In this document: positions 1 through 7,834 of the stretch, one piece after another
Position numbering within the stretch: position 1 is the first letter of the stretch
Layout: each line of letters starts with the position of its first letter
Assembly (NCBI RefSeq): GCF_946479755.1
Contig: NZ_CAMLHC010000059.1
Span: 1 to 12,866 of the forward strand
Source of the DNA: an uncultured Chitinophaga sp.
GTDB lineage: Bacteria > Bacteroidota > Bacteroidia > Chitinophagales > Chitinophagaceae
Direction: 5' to 3'
DNA length: 12,866 nucleotides
Program-made: the position numbers and the translations under genes
The notes under the pieces: generated by a model
The model's database searches: none
What the model was told of the DNA's origin: nothing
The model's input: the letters and a program-made list of their open reading frames with translations, nothing else

Positions 1-15
1 CATTCACATAATAAG

Positions 16-49
16 AAAGTCTGATTGTTCCAACGGTCAGACTTTTTTT
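16..49 (+). terminator. Rho-independent terminator of an upstream plus-strand gene
   Basis: A 9-bp perfect stem (AAAGTCTGA at 16-24 with TCAGACTTT at 37-45) closes a 12-base loop and runs straight into a T tract up to 49. This is a classic intrinsic terminator in the plus direction. No gene for it is visible in the window, so it probably ends a plus-strand gene to the left; one frame has a TAA at 9-11 that could be its stop. In the minus direction the T tract is broken, so termination there would be weaker. Confidence 0.75.
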
Positions 50-183
50 ATTGCCGCTGAAATCCTTTGCCGGCAAGCATTACAGCCGACTACTATTTTT
101 TTCTTCCTCTTCCGGTATACATCATTCAACGGGTTGAAGGGGCATTTTATCTCCTGCTCCCCCATCTCCGGAAAAAGGCAAAA
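50..183. other. Intergenic spacer without recognisable gene
   Basis: This stretch lies between the two terminators. It holds a short perfect palindrome (TTGCCGGCAA around 68-77) and no coding pattern I can support. The minus-strand open frame that crosses it runs through both hairpins and overlaps the end of hemN, so I do not treat it as a gene. Confidence 0.5.
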
Positions 184-218
184 GGGAGCAAAAACACGAT
201 GAAGTATCCTTTGCTCCC
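184..218 (-). terminator. Terminator of the cco-hemN operon, possibly bidirectional
   Basis: GGGAGCAAA at 184-192 pairs perfectly with TTTGCTCCC at 210-218 around a 17-base loop. Read on the minus strand the hairpin lies about 20 bases past the hemN stop and is followed by TTTTGCC and more T. Read on the plus strand it is followed by CA and six T. It therefore looks like the end of the long minus-strand operon and may also block transcription arriving from the left. Confidence 0.72.
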
Positions 219-236
219 CATTTTTTCCCGATGAAG

Positions 237-1601
237 TTATATGGCTTTGCTGAACAACTGGCTTTCGGGCAGTTTTCTCCACAACCGGGCATCAAATGCC
301 ATGCAGATATTACGGATGAACGGCCGTCCCTGCGCGGTTACTTTCACGCTGTTCTTTATTACTTCCACCAGCCCGTCCTGCTCCAGTTCCTGCAGGCGCT
401 GAAGGCCTTCTATCACAGCATCGCACTGTGTGTCGGCCTTACGCCAGCTCGTTTCAAAAGTACACATCAGGTCGCGGATATGTCCTTTCAACAGCTGGTC
501 TTCATCACTGAGGATATGTCCGCGGACGATGGGAAATTCTCCGCCGGCCACCCGCTCCTGGTACGCGGCTACCTGCTTCTCATTTTGTACATATCCATAG
601 CCGTTATCGCCGATGGAGGAAGCTCCCAGTCCTACCAGCAGAGAGGTATGTGAAACGGTATAACCCATGAAGTTACGATGCAGTTCACCTTTCTCTGCGG
701 CGATAAACAGTTCATCTCCCGGCAGCGCAAAATGGTCCATCCCGATCTCGGTATAACCATTCCTGGCGAAGAGCTTTTTACCCAGTTCATACAACCGTCT
801 TTTCTCTTCGTCTTTAGGTAAATCGGCTTCGGAGTAACGGCGTTGTCCCACGCCTTTGATCCAGGGCACATGGGCATAGCTGTAGAAAGAGATCCTGTCC
901 GGCCTCAGCAACATCACCTTGTCAACAGTGTCCTGCATACCGCAGGCGGTCTGTAACGGCAGCCCGTATATCAGGTCGAAATTGATCGCAGTGAACCCGA
1001 TTCTTCTGGCGTGATCCACCACCTTCTTCACCATTTCGAAAGGTTGTAACCGGTTGATGATTTCCTGTACCCTTGGGTCGAAATCCTGGATGCCGAGGCT
1101 TACGCGGCGGAAGCCGAGGTTGTATAATGTCTGCAGATGTTCTGGCGTAGTGTTGCCGGGATGACCTTCAAAACCGAGGGAAGCATCCGGCAGTAATGTG
1201 GCATGCTGATAAATACCCTGCAGCAGCATGGTGAGGTTCTCCGGGCTGAAAAAAGTAGGAGTGCCACCGCCGAGATGTATCTCGCGGATACGGGGCCTGC
1301 CTTCAAAAGCAGCCACATACAGTTCCCATTCTTTCAGTACCGCCTGCAGGTAGGGTATCTCCACGGCATGGTTGACCGTAATGTGTTTATTGCAGCCGCA
1401 ATAGGTGCAGAGTTTTTCGCAGAACGGCAGGTGGATGTAAATACTGATACCGTCTTTATGGTTGGTTGCCTGAAACGCTTTTTTCAGCAACGTCTTCCAT
1501 GCCGGCAGGTTAAAAGTGTTTTCGTCCCAGTAAGGTACGGTCGGATAACTGGTGTACCGGGGAGCTGCGATATTGTATTTGCGGATAAGGTCCATGATCA
1601 T
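237..1601 (-). CDS. hemN: Oxygen-independent coproporphyrinogen III oxidase HemN
   Basis: A cytoplasmic radical-SAM enzyme that decarboxylates coproporphyrinogen III to protoporphyrinogen IX without oxygen, supplying haem when O2 is low. The 454-residue length matches bacterial HemN (E. coli about 457). The N-terminal PRYTSYPT stretch is typical of true HemN rather than HemW. The 4Fe-4S/SAM site is visible as C61-x3-C65-x2-C68-x-C70, followed by the SAM-binding GGGTP at 111-115. The ATG overlaps the TAA of the upstream membrane-protein gene by one base, which suggests translational coupling; a second ATG two codons on is an alternative start. It is the last gene of the oxidase operon. The cbb3 enzyme carries b-type and c-type haems, so placing anaerobic haem synthesis in the operon fits. 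Known family; the functional link to the oxidase is inferred from position. Confidence 0.95.
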   Translation of the reverse strand: MIMDLIRKYNIAAPRYTSYPTVPYWDENTFNLPAWKTLLKKAFQATNHKDGISIYIHLPFCEKLCTYCGCNKHITVNHAVEIPYLQAVLKEWELYVAAFEGRPRIREIHLGGGTPTFFSPENLTMLLQGIYQHATLLPDASLGFEGHPGNTTPEHLQTLYNLGFRRVSLGIQDFDPRVQEIINRLQPFEMVKKVVDHARRIGFTAINFDLIYGLPLQTACGMQDTVDKVMLLRPDRISFYSYAHVPWIKGVGQRRYSEADLPKDEEKRRLYELGKKLFARNGYTEIGMDHFALPGDELFIAAEKGELHRNFMGYTVSHTSLLVGLGASSIGDNGYGYVQNEKQVAAYQERVAGGEFPIVRGHILSDEDQLLKGHIRDLMCTFETSWRKADTQCDAVIEGLQRLQELEQDGLVEVIKNSVKVTAQGRPFIRNICMAFDARLWRKLPESQLFSKAI

Positions 1602-2308
1602 TAAGGTTTATGACAACAACGTTCTACTACTTTTTCGCTGTGGGCAGACATCACAGGGCTGATATACGGTATGCCGAGGTTGAGGCCCCGCAGAATAAGC
1701 AGGACGCCCATAATGCCTACTGCTACCGGTATGAGGGCGCGTATGCGGTTGCGTACGCCGATGCTCACCAGGTGGCTGAACCAGGTGACGGTCATCATCG
1801 CCGGCATGGTGCCTGCACCAAAAGCGGCCATAAAGAGACTGCCTTTCCAGGTGGCGCCGGTAGCCACCGCGCCGGCTACTGCCAGGTATACCAGTCCGCA
1901 GGGAAGCAGGCCGTTCAGCACACCGATGCCATAGAGGGTGCTGAATCGCTGCTGATGTAATAGTGCACCCAGCGCTGATTTTATTTTAGAGAGATAGATA
2001 CCGGGGAGATGGCCGCCTTTTGACCGGTATATGCCGGTGTACTGCAGTAATACGATCAGCAGCAGGAGGACACCGATACCGATAGACAGCCATTGTTGCA
2101 GGCCGCCGAGGTACAATTGCCGGCCCACCCAGCCAAAGATCATCCCCAGCAAGGCATAGGTGGTGATACGGCCGGCATTGTACAGCAGGATACCTGCCAG
2201 TTTCTTCACCCCGTCGAGATGCCGGACCGGCAGTGTGAGCGCTATCGGACCACACATACCGATGCAGTGGAAGCTGCCCAGGAAGCCGAGAATAAGTGCG
2301 CCTATCAT
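1601..2308 (-). CDS. SafE/DsbD_2-type membrane protein, likely copper handling for cbb3 oxidase
   Basis: A polytopic inner-membrane protein of 235 residues belonging to the sulfite exporter TauE/SafE or cytochrome-biogenesis transmembrane (DsbD_2) group. Two cysteine motifs mark the family: H14-C-I-G-M-C19-G-P in the first helix and LPCG at 135-138 (C137) in a middle helix. Hydrophobic stretches near 3-25, 45-60, 72-90, 125-150, 157-180 and 190-210 suggest about six helices. The tail carries H223 and ends C231-C-H233-K-P, a plausible metal-binding end. Relatives sit beside ccoG and ccoH in many Bacteroidota and are usually assumed to move copper or reducing equivalents. The start lies 6 bases after the ccoH stop and the stop overlaps the hemN start. 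Substrate unproven; the sulfite-exporter label found in databases is a name rather than a function here. Confidence 0.8.
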   Translation of the reverse strand: MIGALILGFLGSFHCIGMCGPIALTLPVRHLDGVKKLAGILLYNAGRITTYALLGMIFGWVGRQLYLGGLQQWLSIGIGVLLLLIVLLQYTGIYRSKGGHLPGIYLSKIKSALGALLHQQRFSTLYGIGVLNGLLPCGLVYLAVAGAVATGATWKGSLFMAAFGAGTMPAMMTVTWFSHLVSIGVRNRIRALIPVAVGIMGVLLILRGLNLGIPYISPVMSAHSEKVVERCCHKP

Positions 2309-2314
2309 GACTGA

Positions 2315-2752
2315 TTAGTTAATGTGTAAACTTTCTTCCTGGTAAAACGGTTTGCCGCCGTTTTCCCACTGCACCTTCACAAGGTAGTTGCCTTTGTGGA
2401 ACAGCTGGCGGTTGATCATCAGCATGCCTTCACTGCTGAGATGCAGCGGCATTTCCACGTCCATGCCGGCATCGGAAGGGCGGTAGAATTTTATCTTACC
2501 GGTGATATTGGTGCCATGCAGTTCCTGCGGGAAGGTGATGGCGATACCTTCTGACTGCTGCGCGATGAGTACAGGAGCAGAGAGGGCGCCGGCATTCTTT
2601 TTACCGTCTATCACCTGCTGGTATTTCAGCTCTTCCGCGTAGTAATCCTTGGTGACCATGTCTATTTTAGTGCGCATGCTTTTGGTGACCAGCGTCAGGA
2701 TGCCGGCAGCAAAAACAACAAACACGATGATGATTTTATGTCCCCAGTTCAT
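2315..2752 (-). CDS. ccoH: CcoH/FixH cbb3 oxidase assembly protein
   Basis: A 145-residue protein with one N-terminal membrane helix (about residues 6-24) and a periplasmic domain of beta-rich character. The conserved FixH signature after the helix is visible: D36-Y-Y38, then L42-K-Y44-Q45 and I48-D49. FixH/CcoH is needed for late assembly or stability of the cbb3 complex in proteobacteria, where it contacts CcoN. Here it follows ccoG with a 27-base gap and precedes the SafE-like gene by 6 bases. Length and gene order fit the Bacteroidota version of the family. The exact role in this phylum is inferred. Confidence 0.9.
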   Translation of the reverse strand: MNWGHKIIIVFVVFAAGILTLVTKSMRTKIDMVTKDYYAEELKYQQVIDGKKNAGALSAPVLIAQQSEGIAITFPQELHGTNITGKIKFYRPSDAGMDVEMPLHLSSEGMLMINRQLFHKGNYLVKVQWENGGKPFYQEESLHIN

Positions 2753-2779
2753 GATGGTATGATTTAAATGATATAAAGT

Positions 2780-4168
2780 TTATTGTACAGGCCCGAGGAA
2801 GGTGGTGCGCATGCGTAAAAGCCGGTTGTCGCCTTCATACAGACCGATATAAAGGGTGGATTTCCGGTTGCGCAGCGCCGCTTTCGGCACGATGATAAAG
2901 AAGGTACCTTCTCCCTGTCCTTCTGCTTTTACGGTGATGGTGCTTTTGCCTACTACTTCCACATGTCCCGGTTCGTCTTCCAGTTTCAGCTGTAAGGGTA
3001 TTTCGCCGGTGGTTTTGTTAATGAGTTTAATACGGTAGAGGTTAGAGATGCTGTCGGCGCCTCTTTCCTGGTACAGCATGCCGGCGGTGCGCATAATGGT
3101 ACCGCTGACGGGTTTGCGGCTGGCGAGCATAAAAACGATGGCGCCAAGCAGCAGGGTGAGGATACCGGTGTAGATACGCAGCCGTGGCGTAAAACGCAGG
3201 GGCGCCTTCCGGGCGATGCCGTTTTCGGAAGCATAGCGTATCAGCCCGCGGGCGCGGCCGGTTTTATCCATCATATGGTCGCAGGCATCGATGCAGGCGG
3301 TGCAGTTCACACATTCCAGCTGGGTGCCGTTGCGGATATCGATGCCGGTAGGACAAACCTTCACGCACTGGGCGCAATCGATGCAGTCACCGGTGGCCCG
3401 GGCATCATCTTTACGGAATTTTCCGCGGGGTTCTCCCCTTTCGTAGTCGTAGGCCACGAGGATGGAGTTTTTATCCAGTAATACGCCCTGTAAACGGCCG
3501 TAAGGACAAACGATGGTGCATATCTGTTCGCGCATAAAGGCGAATACGCCGTAGAACACGCCGGAGAATACCAGGATGGCGATAAAGCCACCGGTATGTT
3601 CAGACAACGGCGCGGTAATAATGTTGCCGAGTGTTTTGGCGCTGATGATATAAGCGAGGAATATATTGGCGATGAGGAAAGACAGTGCGTAAAAAACGAT
3701 GTGTTTGGCGGTTTTACGGATGATCTTATCAGCGTTCCATGGTTGTTTGGCCAGCATACGCTGGGCGGCGGCATCTCCTTCTATCCAGTATTCTATCCGG
3801 CGGAAAAGCATCTCCATAAAGATGGTCTGCGGGCACATCCATCCGCAGAAAAGCCGGCCGAAGGCCATGGTGAACAGAACGATAAAAAGGATAAAGGCCA
3901 GCATGGCCAGACCGAAGATGAAGAAGTCCTGAGGCCAGAAGATAGCACCGAACAGGATGAATTTGCCTTCCACTACATTGAGCAGCAATAAAGGCCTGCC
4001 ATTTATGGAGATAAACGGCAGGCTGAAAAAAACACTAAAATAAAAGATGCTGAGGAAGCTCCGGATATTATAGTAGCGGCCTTTCGGTTGCTGGGCAAAA
4101 ATCCAGTTGCGCTTTCCCTGCTTATCAACTGTGGCTAAACTGTCTCTGAACGTATTGCTGTCGGCCAT
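2780..4168 (-). CDS. ccoG: CcoG cbb3 oxidase assembly factor, putative cupric reductase
   Basis: A 462-residue membrane iron-sulfur protein (FixG/RdxA family). The N-terminal half has membrane helices near 38-52, 65-78, 84-103, 155-175 and 193-212. Redox cysteines C108 and C112 (FCGWMCP) and C217 and C221 lie near the membrane. Two ferredoxin clusters follow: C262-x2-C265-x2-C268-x3-C272 and C286-x2-C289-x2-C292-x3-C296. After another helix (about 333-350) comes the Ig-like FixG C-terminal domain. Family work describes CcoG as reducing Cu(II) to Cu(I) so that CcoI and partners can use it; that role is transferred, not shown here. Its start lies 4 bases beyond the ccoP stop, as in a tightly coupled operon. 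All family cysteines are present and nothing looks broken. Confidence 0.95.
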   Translation of the reverse strand: MADSNTFRDSLATVDKQGKRNWIFAQQPKGRYYNIRSFLSIFYFSVFFSLPFISINGRPLLLLNVVEGKFILFGAIFWPQDFFIFGLAMLAFILFIVLFTMAFGRLFCGWMCPQTIFMEMLFRRIEYWIEGDAAAQRMLAKQPWNADKIIRKTAKHIVFYALSFLIANIFLAYIISAKTLGNIITAPLSEHTGGFIAILVFSGVFYGVFAFMREQICTIVCPYGRLQGVLLDKNSILVAYDYERGEPRGKFRKDDARATGDCIDCAQCVKVCPTGIDIRNGTQLECVNCTACIDACDHMMDKTGRARGLIRYASENGIARKAPLRFTPRLRIYTGILTLLLGAIVFMLASRKPVSGTIMRTAGMLYQERGADSISNLYRIKLINKTTGEIPLQLKLEDEPGHVEVVGKSTITVKAEGQGEGTFFIIVPKAALRNRKSTLYIGLYEGDNRLLRMRTTFLGPVQ

Positions 4169-4172
4169 GACT

Positions 4173-5249
4173 TTATTCTTTTACACCTTGTGGTTCTTTA
4201 GGATTGGGAGGGTTGCTGCCATGAATGGATTTCACGTAGCTGGCCAGCTGGGCCAGTTGTTTCGGTGAAAAATCTTCCTGCCATGCTTTCATCCCTTTGT
4301 CGGGCACGCCGTACTTGATGGTTTTAAACACCTCATTGATTTTACCGCCGTGCATCCAGTAATCATCTGTGAGGTTGGGGCCTACTACGCCCTGTCCCTG
4401 TGGCCCGTGGCACGGAGCGCAGCTGGCAACGAATATTTTACCTCCTGCTGCGAGATCGTCCGCGTTGTCCATCATTTTCACATTGTTTTCATCGATGTTA
4501 TTGGCGGCGTTCTTCAGGTATTCGGCTTTGGCGACGGCTGCTTTTTCTTCCGCCATGGCGAGCTCCTGCAACTGATTGGGGGCGGAATGGGATATCTCCG
4601 TGCGCCAGAAGTATACTACGCCGAAACAGATGCTGAAGATGAAACCCCACTTCCACCAGGGCGGTGTGGGGTTGTTCAGCTCACGGATGCCATCGAAGTC
4701 ATGGCCCATGTCTTCTTCTGTTTCGGACGTAGCATCCAGGGTCCTGGTTTTGTTGATTTTTTCCAGCCAGGAGATGCGTGGTTTGGCCGGCGTAGCAGCA
4801 TCAGCAGCAGCCTGGCGTTTGCGCTTGCTTTTGATACCGGCCAGGAAGCGCAGTACAAAAAGCAGGGAGATGATCACCGCGATTTCCAGCACAACAATGG
4901 ACACTAACAGGTATAGGGAGGACTGGGATAGTGGCGTATAATAAGAAGATGCTTCCGGAGCCGCGGTGGCAGCGTTTGCCGGCAGGCTTGCTGCCAGGGA
5001 AAGCGTTACCAGCAGGAGGATCGCCGGCAGTTTGGCGGCTTCTCTTTTCATTCTTTCACGATAAAGGTCCATCGCGCCCACCACAGCGTTGCCAAGGATG
5101 GCGATCACCAGTACCAGCCCGATGATGACCGTCAGCAGCACCAGCGCTACCGGATCTTTCAGCTCGGAAGGCGGCTTGGGGCCGTTGGCCAGTGCGGACA
5201 GGCTGCATAACAGGCTGCCGCTGAGTGTATATAAAAGCTTCCTTTTCAT
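4173..5249 (-). CDS. ccoP: CcoP, monohaem cytochrome c subunit of cbb3 oxidase
   Basis: Subunit III of the cbb3 oxidase, which passes electrons toward the CcoN active site. The CcoP signature is visible at 183-200 (HDFDGIRELNNP then PWWKW), followed by a membrane helix (201-214) and a C-terminal cytochrome c domain. There is only one haem site, C277-A-P-C280-H281, with M320 as the likely axial ligand; the protein has no other CxxCH. Proteobacterial CcoP has two haems, so this is the reduced form. The N-terminus is long: a signal-like segment (1-21, AxA before N22), a helix (34-58), a second signal-like hydrophobic stretch beginning near M67, and another helix (111-138). The protein has 358 residues against roughly 300 in the classical family. 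The gene starts 9 bases after the ccoQ stop. Identity certain; the arrangement of the N-terminal helices is uncertain. Confidence 0.93.
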   Translation of the reverse strand: MKRKLLYTLSGSLLCSLSALANGPKPPSELKDPVALVLLTVIIGLVLVIAILGNAVVGAMDLYRERMKREAAKLPAILLLVTLSLAASLPANAATAAPEASSYYTPLSQSSLYLLVSIVVLEIAVIISLLFVLRFLAGIKSKRKRQAAADAATPAKPRISWLEKINKTRTLDATSETEEDMGHDFDGIRELNNPTPPWWKWGFIFSICFGVVYFWRTEISHSAPNQLQELAMAEEKAAVAKAEYLKNAANNIDENNVKMMDNADDLAAGGKIFVASCAPCHGPQGQGVVGPNLTDDYWMHGGKINEVFKTIKYGVPDKGMKAWQEDFSPKQLAQLASYVKSIHGSNPPNPKEPQGVKE

Positions 5250-5258
5250 ATGTATCGT

Positions 5259-5438
5259 TTATAGGCTTTGGGTTTCATCATTATCTAAGGGGATGCGGCT
5301 GATCTGATCTACCATGTTACGGTCTGCCCGGAACGCCCAGAAGGCGGCGAAGACAAAGAAAATGGAGAAGATCAGCAGGGAAGCCATCGGGTAGATGCTG
5401 ACACCGGCAATTGATTCCAGATAATTAATGAACTTCAT
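5259..5438 (-). CDS. ccoQ: CcoQ/FixQ-like small subunit of cbb3 oxidase
   Basis: A 59-residue protein that is easily missed because of its size. It reads MKFINYLESI at the start, then one membrane helix (about 15-36, rich in F, I, A and ending WAF), a basic turn R37-A-D-R40, and an acidic tail (RIPLDNDE at 48-55). Helix, then W-x-x-R/K, then an acidic LP-like tail is the pattern of CcoQ, a single-helix peptide that stabilises the oxidase. It sits exactly where ccoQ belongs, 21 bases after the ccoNO stop and 9 bases before the ccoP start. ATG at 5438 and TAA at 5259-5261 give 60 codons in a clean frame. Sequence similarity in such a short protein is weak, so the call leans on topology and position. 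Confidence 0.85.
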   Translation of the reverse strand: MKFINYLESIAGVSIYPMASLLIFSIFFVFAAFWAFRADRNMVDQISRIPLDNDETQSL

Positions 5439-5459
5439 GGTCCTGTGTTTTTATGTTGA

Positions 5460-7628
5460 CTAAAAATCGTTTTTGTCGTTGCTGCCGGTGCTGGCGTCCG
5501 CAGTAGCGGGCTTAGGTGCCGGCGCCATTTTGATATCCTTGCCCATCCGCTGCAGGTAGGCGATCAGCGCTACAATTTCACGGTCTGCTTTAATGGGCAG
5601 TTTGTCTTTCTCCAGGGTGGCGGCGATGCTGGCAGCCTGTTTGTCGAGATCAGCGAGCGCCTGTTTTTCGTAGCCGTCTGCATAAGGCACGCCCAGTTTC
5701 CGCATCACGTTGATCATTGCGGGCGTTTTACCCCTGTCGATACGCTCTTCAAACAGCCACGGATATGGCGGCATGATAGAGCCGGGAGACATGGAGGTGG
5801 GGTCCAGCATGTGGTTATAGTGCCAGCTGTCGGGGTATTTACCGCCTATCCTGGCCAGATCCGGACCGGTGCGTTTGGAGCCCCACTGGAACGGGTGATC
5901 ATAGATGAATTCTCCGGCTTTGGAGTACTCGCCGTAGCGGGCCACCTCGTCGCGGAAAGGACGGATCATCTGAGAGTGACAGGTGTAACAGCCTTCCCGG
6001 ATGTAGATATCGCGGCCGTGCAGTTCCAGCGGCGTATATGGTTGCACGCTGCTGATGGTCGGGATATTGCTGCGGATGAGGAAGGTGGGCACCATTTCCA
6101 GGATGCCACCGATGGCTACGATCACAAGACTGAACACTACCAGCTGTATAGGACGGCGTTCGATCCAGTTGTGCCAGTGCGCTTTGCCGTGTGTGGCGAT
6201 CACTTTCGGCAGCGGGGCAGCTTCTGCTGCTTCATCGGCTACGAAAGAACCGCGGCGGATTGTTTTCCAGAGGTTCACTATCATCAGCCCCAGGCCGCTT
6301 ACATACAGCAGACCGCCGAAGGCGCGCAGGGCGTACATGGGAACGATGGTGGTCACCGTTTCGAGGAACTGGTATTTCAGCTGTCCTTCTTCGGTGAACT
6401 GTTTCCACATCATGCTCTGCGTGAAGGCAGCCCAGTACAGCGGAATAACGTAGAAGATAATGCCGAGGGTGCCGATCCAGAAGTGGGTGTTGGCCCATTT
6501 GCGGGAGTACAGCTGTGTAGAGAAAATACGTGGTATCATCCAGTAGAGGATGCCGAAGGTCAGGAATCCGTTCCAGCCCAGTGCGCCTACGTGAACGTGG
6601 GCGATGGTCCAGTCGGTATAGTGGCTGATGGCGTTCACATTTTTAAGTGACAGCATCGGTCCTTCGAAGGTGGCCATACCATAGCAGGTAAGCGCTACCA
6701 CGAAGAACTTCAGGATGGCGTCTTCCCTTACACGGTCCCATGCGCCACGCAGGGTCAGCAGACCGTTGAGCATACCGCCCCAGGACGGTGCGATCAGCAT
6801 GATGCTGAAAACGGTGCCGAGGGATTGTGCCCATTCCGGCAAAGCGGTATACAGCAGGTGGTGCGGGCCAGCCCATATATAGATAAATATCAGTGACCAG
6901 AAGTGGATGATAGACCAGCGGTAAGAATATACCGGCCTGTTGGCCGCTTTGGGTACAAAGTAGTACATGAGGCCGAGGTAGGGCGTGGTCAGGAAGAACG
7001 CTACCGCGTTGTGACCATACCACCACTGTACCAGTGCGTCCTGTACGCCGGCGTACCAGCTATAGCTTTTAAACAGCGACAAGGGATACTCGAAAGAGTT
7101 GATAATGTGCAACATAGCGATGGCTACCCAGGTACCGATGTAAAACCAGATGGCCACATACAGGTGGGATTCGCGCCGGCGCAGGATGGTGCCCAGCATG
7201 TTGGCGCCAAACACTACCCAGATGAGGGTGATAGCGATGTCGAAAGGCCATTCCAGTTCGGCGTATTCCTTGCCGGTAGTATATCCCAGGAAAAGCGTCA
7301 GCGCGCCGCCGGCGATGATCGCCTGCCATCCCCAAAAGTGGATTTTACTCAGCAGGTCGCTGAACATACGGGCTTTACACAGCCGTTGCAGCGAGTAGTA
7401 AACACCCATGAAAATACCGTTGCCCACAAAGGCGAAGATCACGGCATTGGTGTGTACGGGCCTGAGACGCCCGAAGGTAGTTGGCGCGAAGCCCAGGTTA
7501 AGCTCCGGCATTACCAGCGTAAGGGCTGCCCAGAGCCCTGCCAGCATGCCGATCAGCCCCCAGAACACACAAGCGTAGGCAAACCATTTTACCGTGCGGT
7601 TGTCGTAATAAAATTTTTCGAGAGACAT
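5460..7628 (-). CDS. ccoNO: Fused CcoN-CcoO, catalytic and monohaem subunits of cbb3-type cytochrome c oxidase
   Basis: One 722-residue chain joins subunit I (about 1-460) and subunit II (about 490-722) of the high-affinity terminal oxidase that reduces O2 to water and pumps protons. In the CcoN part H59 is a low-spin haem ligand, H206 with H256-H257 (GPHH) bind CuB, and H344 and H346 (AHVHVG) hold the high-spin and low-spin haems. Y250 is placed to cross-link with H206, and E322 matches the conserved active-site glutamate. The CcoO part has one membrane anchor (about 495-512), a haem c site C547-Y-T-C550-H551 and M619 as probable axial ligand. The linker around 460-490 is charged and has no stop or frameshift. 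This fusion is known from Bacteroidota; proteobacteria encode two proteins. Gene order ccoS-ccoNO-ccoQ-ccoP supports the call. Confidence 0.97.
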   Translation of the reverse strand: MSLEKFYYDNRTVKWFAYACVFWGLIGMLAGLWAALTLVMPELNLGFAPTTFGRLRPVHTNAVIFAFVGNGIFMGVYYSLQRLCKARMFSDLLSKIHFWGWQAIIAGGALTLFLGYTTGKEYAELEWPFDIAITLIWVVFGANMLGTILRRRESHLYVAIWFYIGTWVAIAMLHIINSFEYPLSLFKSYSWYAGVQDALVQWWYGHNAVAFFLTTPYLGLMYYFVPKAANRPVYSYRWSIIHFWSLIFIYIWAGPHHLLYTALPEWAQSLGTVFSIMLIAPSWGGMLNGLLTLRGAWDRVREDAILKFFVVALTCYGMATFEGPMLSLKNVNAISHYTDWTIAHVHVGALGWNGFLTFGILYWMIPRIFSTQLYSRKWANTHFWIGTLGIIFYVIPLYWAAFTQSMMWKQFTEEGQLKYQFLETVTTIVPMYALRAFGGLLYVSGLGLMIVNLWKTIRRGSFVADEAAEAAPLPKVIATHGKAHWHNWIERRPIQLVVFSLVIVAIGGILEMVPTFLIRSNIPTISSVQPYTPLELHGRDIYIREGCYTCHSQMIRPFRDEVARYGEYSKAGEFIYDHPFQWGSKRTGPDLARIGGKYPDSWHYNHMLDPTSMSPGSIMPPYPWLFEERIDRGKTPAMINVMRKLGVPYADGYEKQALADLDKQAASIAATLEKDKLPIKADREIVALIAYLQRMGKDIKMAPAPKPATADASTGSNDKNDF

Positions 7629-7668
7629 AGTGCTGTTTATTGTTGCTTAATAGATGGCTTATTTGCGT

Positions 7669-7827
7669 TTATTCGTTGGTGTTATCCTTTTTATCTTCGA
7701 AGAGAATACGGTGTGCGGGAGAGAAATCATCTTCAAACTGTCCGTTCTTTACCGACCAGATGAAGGCGGCCAGAAAGCCTGCTGCTACTAAGAGGCTGGC
7801 GCCAAGTAAAAGAATAATTACGCTCAT
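7669..7827 (-). CDS. ccoS: CcoS cbb3 oxidase maturation protein
   Basis: A 52-residue protein with one membrane helix (about 3-24) followed by W27-S-V-K-N-G-Q-F-E-D-D and a short polar tail with PAHRIL. The helix plus the K/S-G-Q-[FY]-[DE]-D motif defines CcoS, a protein required to insert haem b and CuB into the oxidase in proteobacteria. I chose the ATG at 7827: an ATG farther upstream in the same frame would overlap the cupin stop and adds residues without family character. The cupin stop is 7 bases upstream and the ccoNO start 40 bases downstream, the widest gap in the operon. In many Bacteroidota ccoS directly precedes ccoNO, as here. Confidence 0.9.
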   Translation of the reverse strand: MSVIILLLGASLLVAAGFLAAFIWSVKNGQFEDDFSPAHRILFEDKKDNTNE

Positions 7828-7834
7828 AACAGTA

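Noticed and set aside
37..282. Minus-strand 81-codon frame downstream of hemN
   Set aside because: It overlaps the end of hemN and runs through two terminator hairpins; the product resembles no family I know.
4173..5249. Possible second haem site lost by frameshift in ccoP
   Set aside because: The reading frame is continuous, and no CxxCH remnant was seen; a single-haem CcoP is consistent with the lineage.
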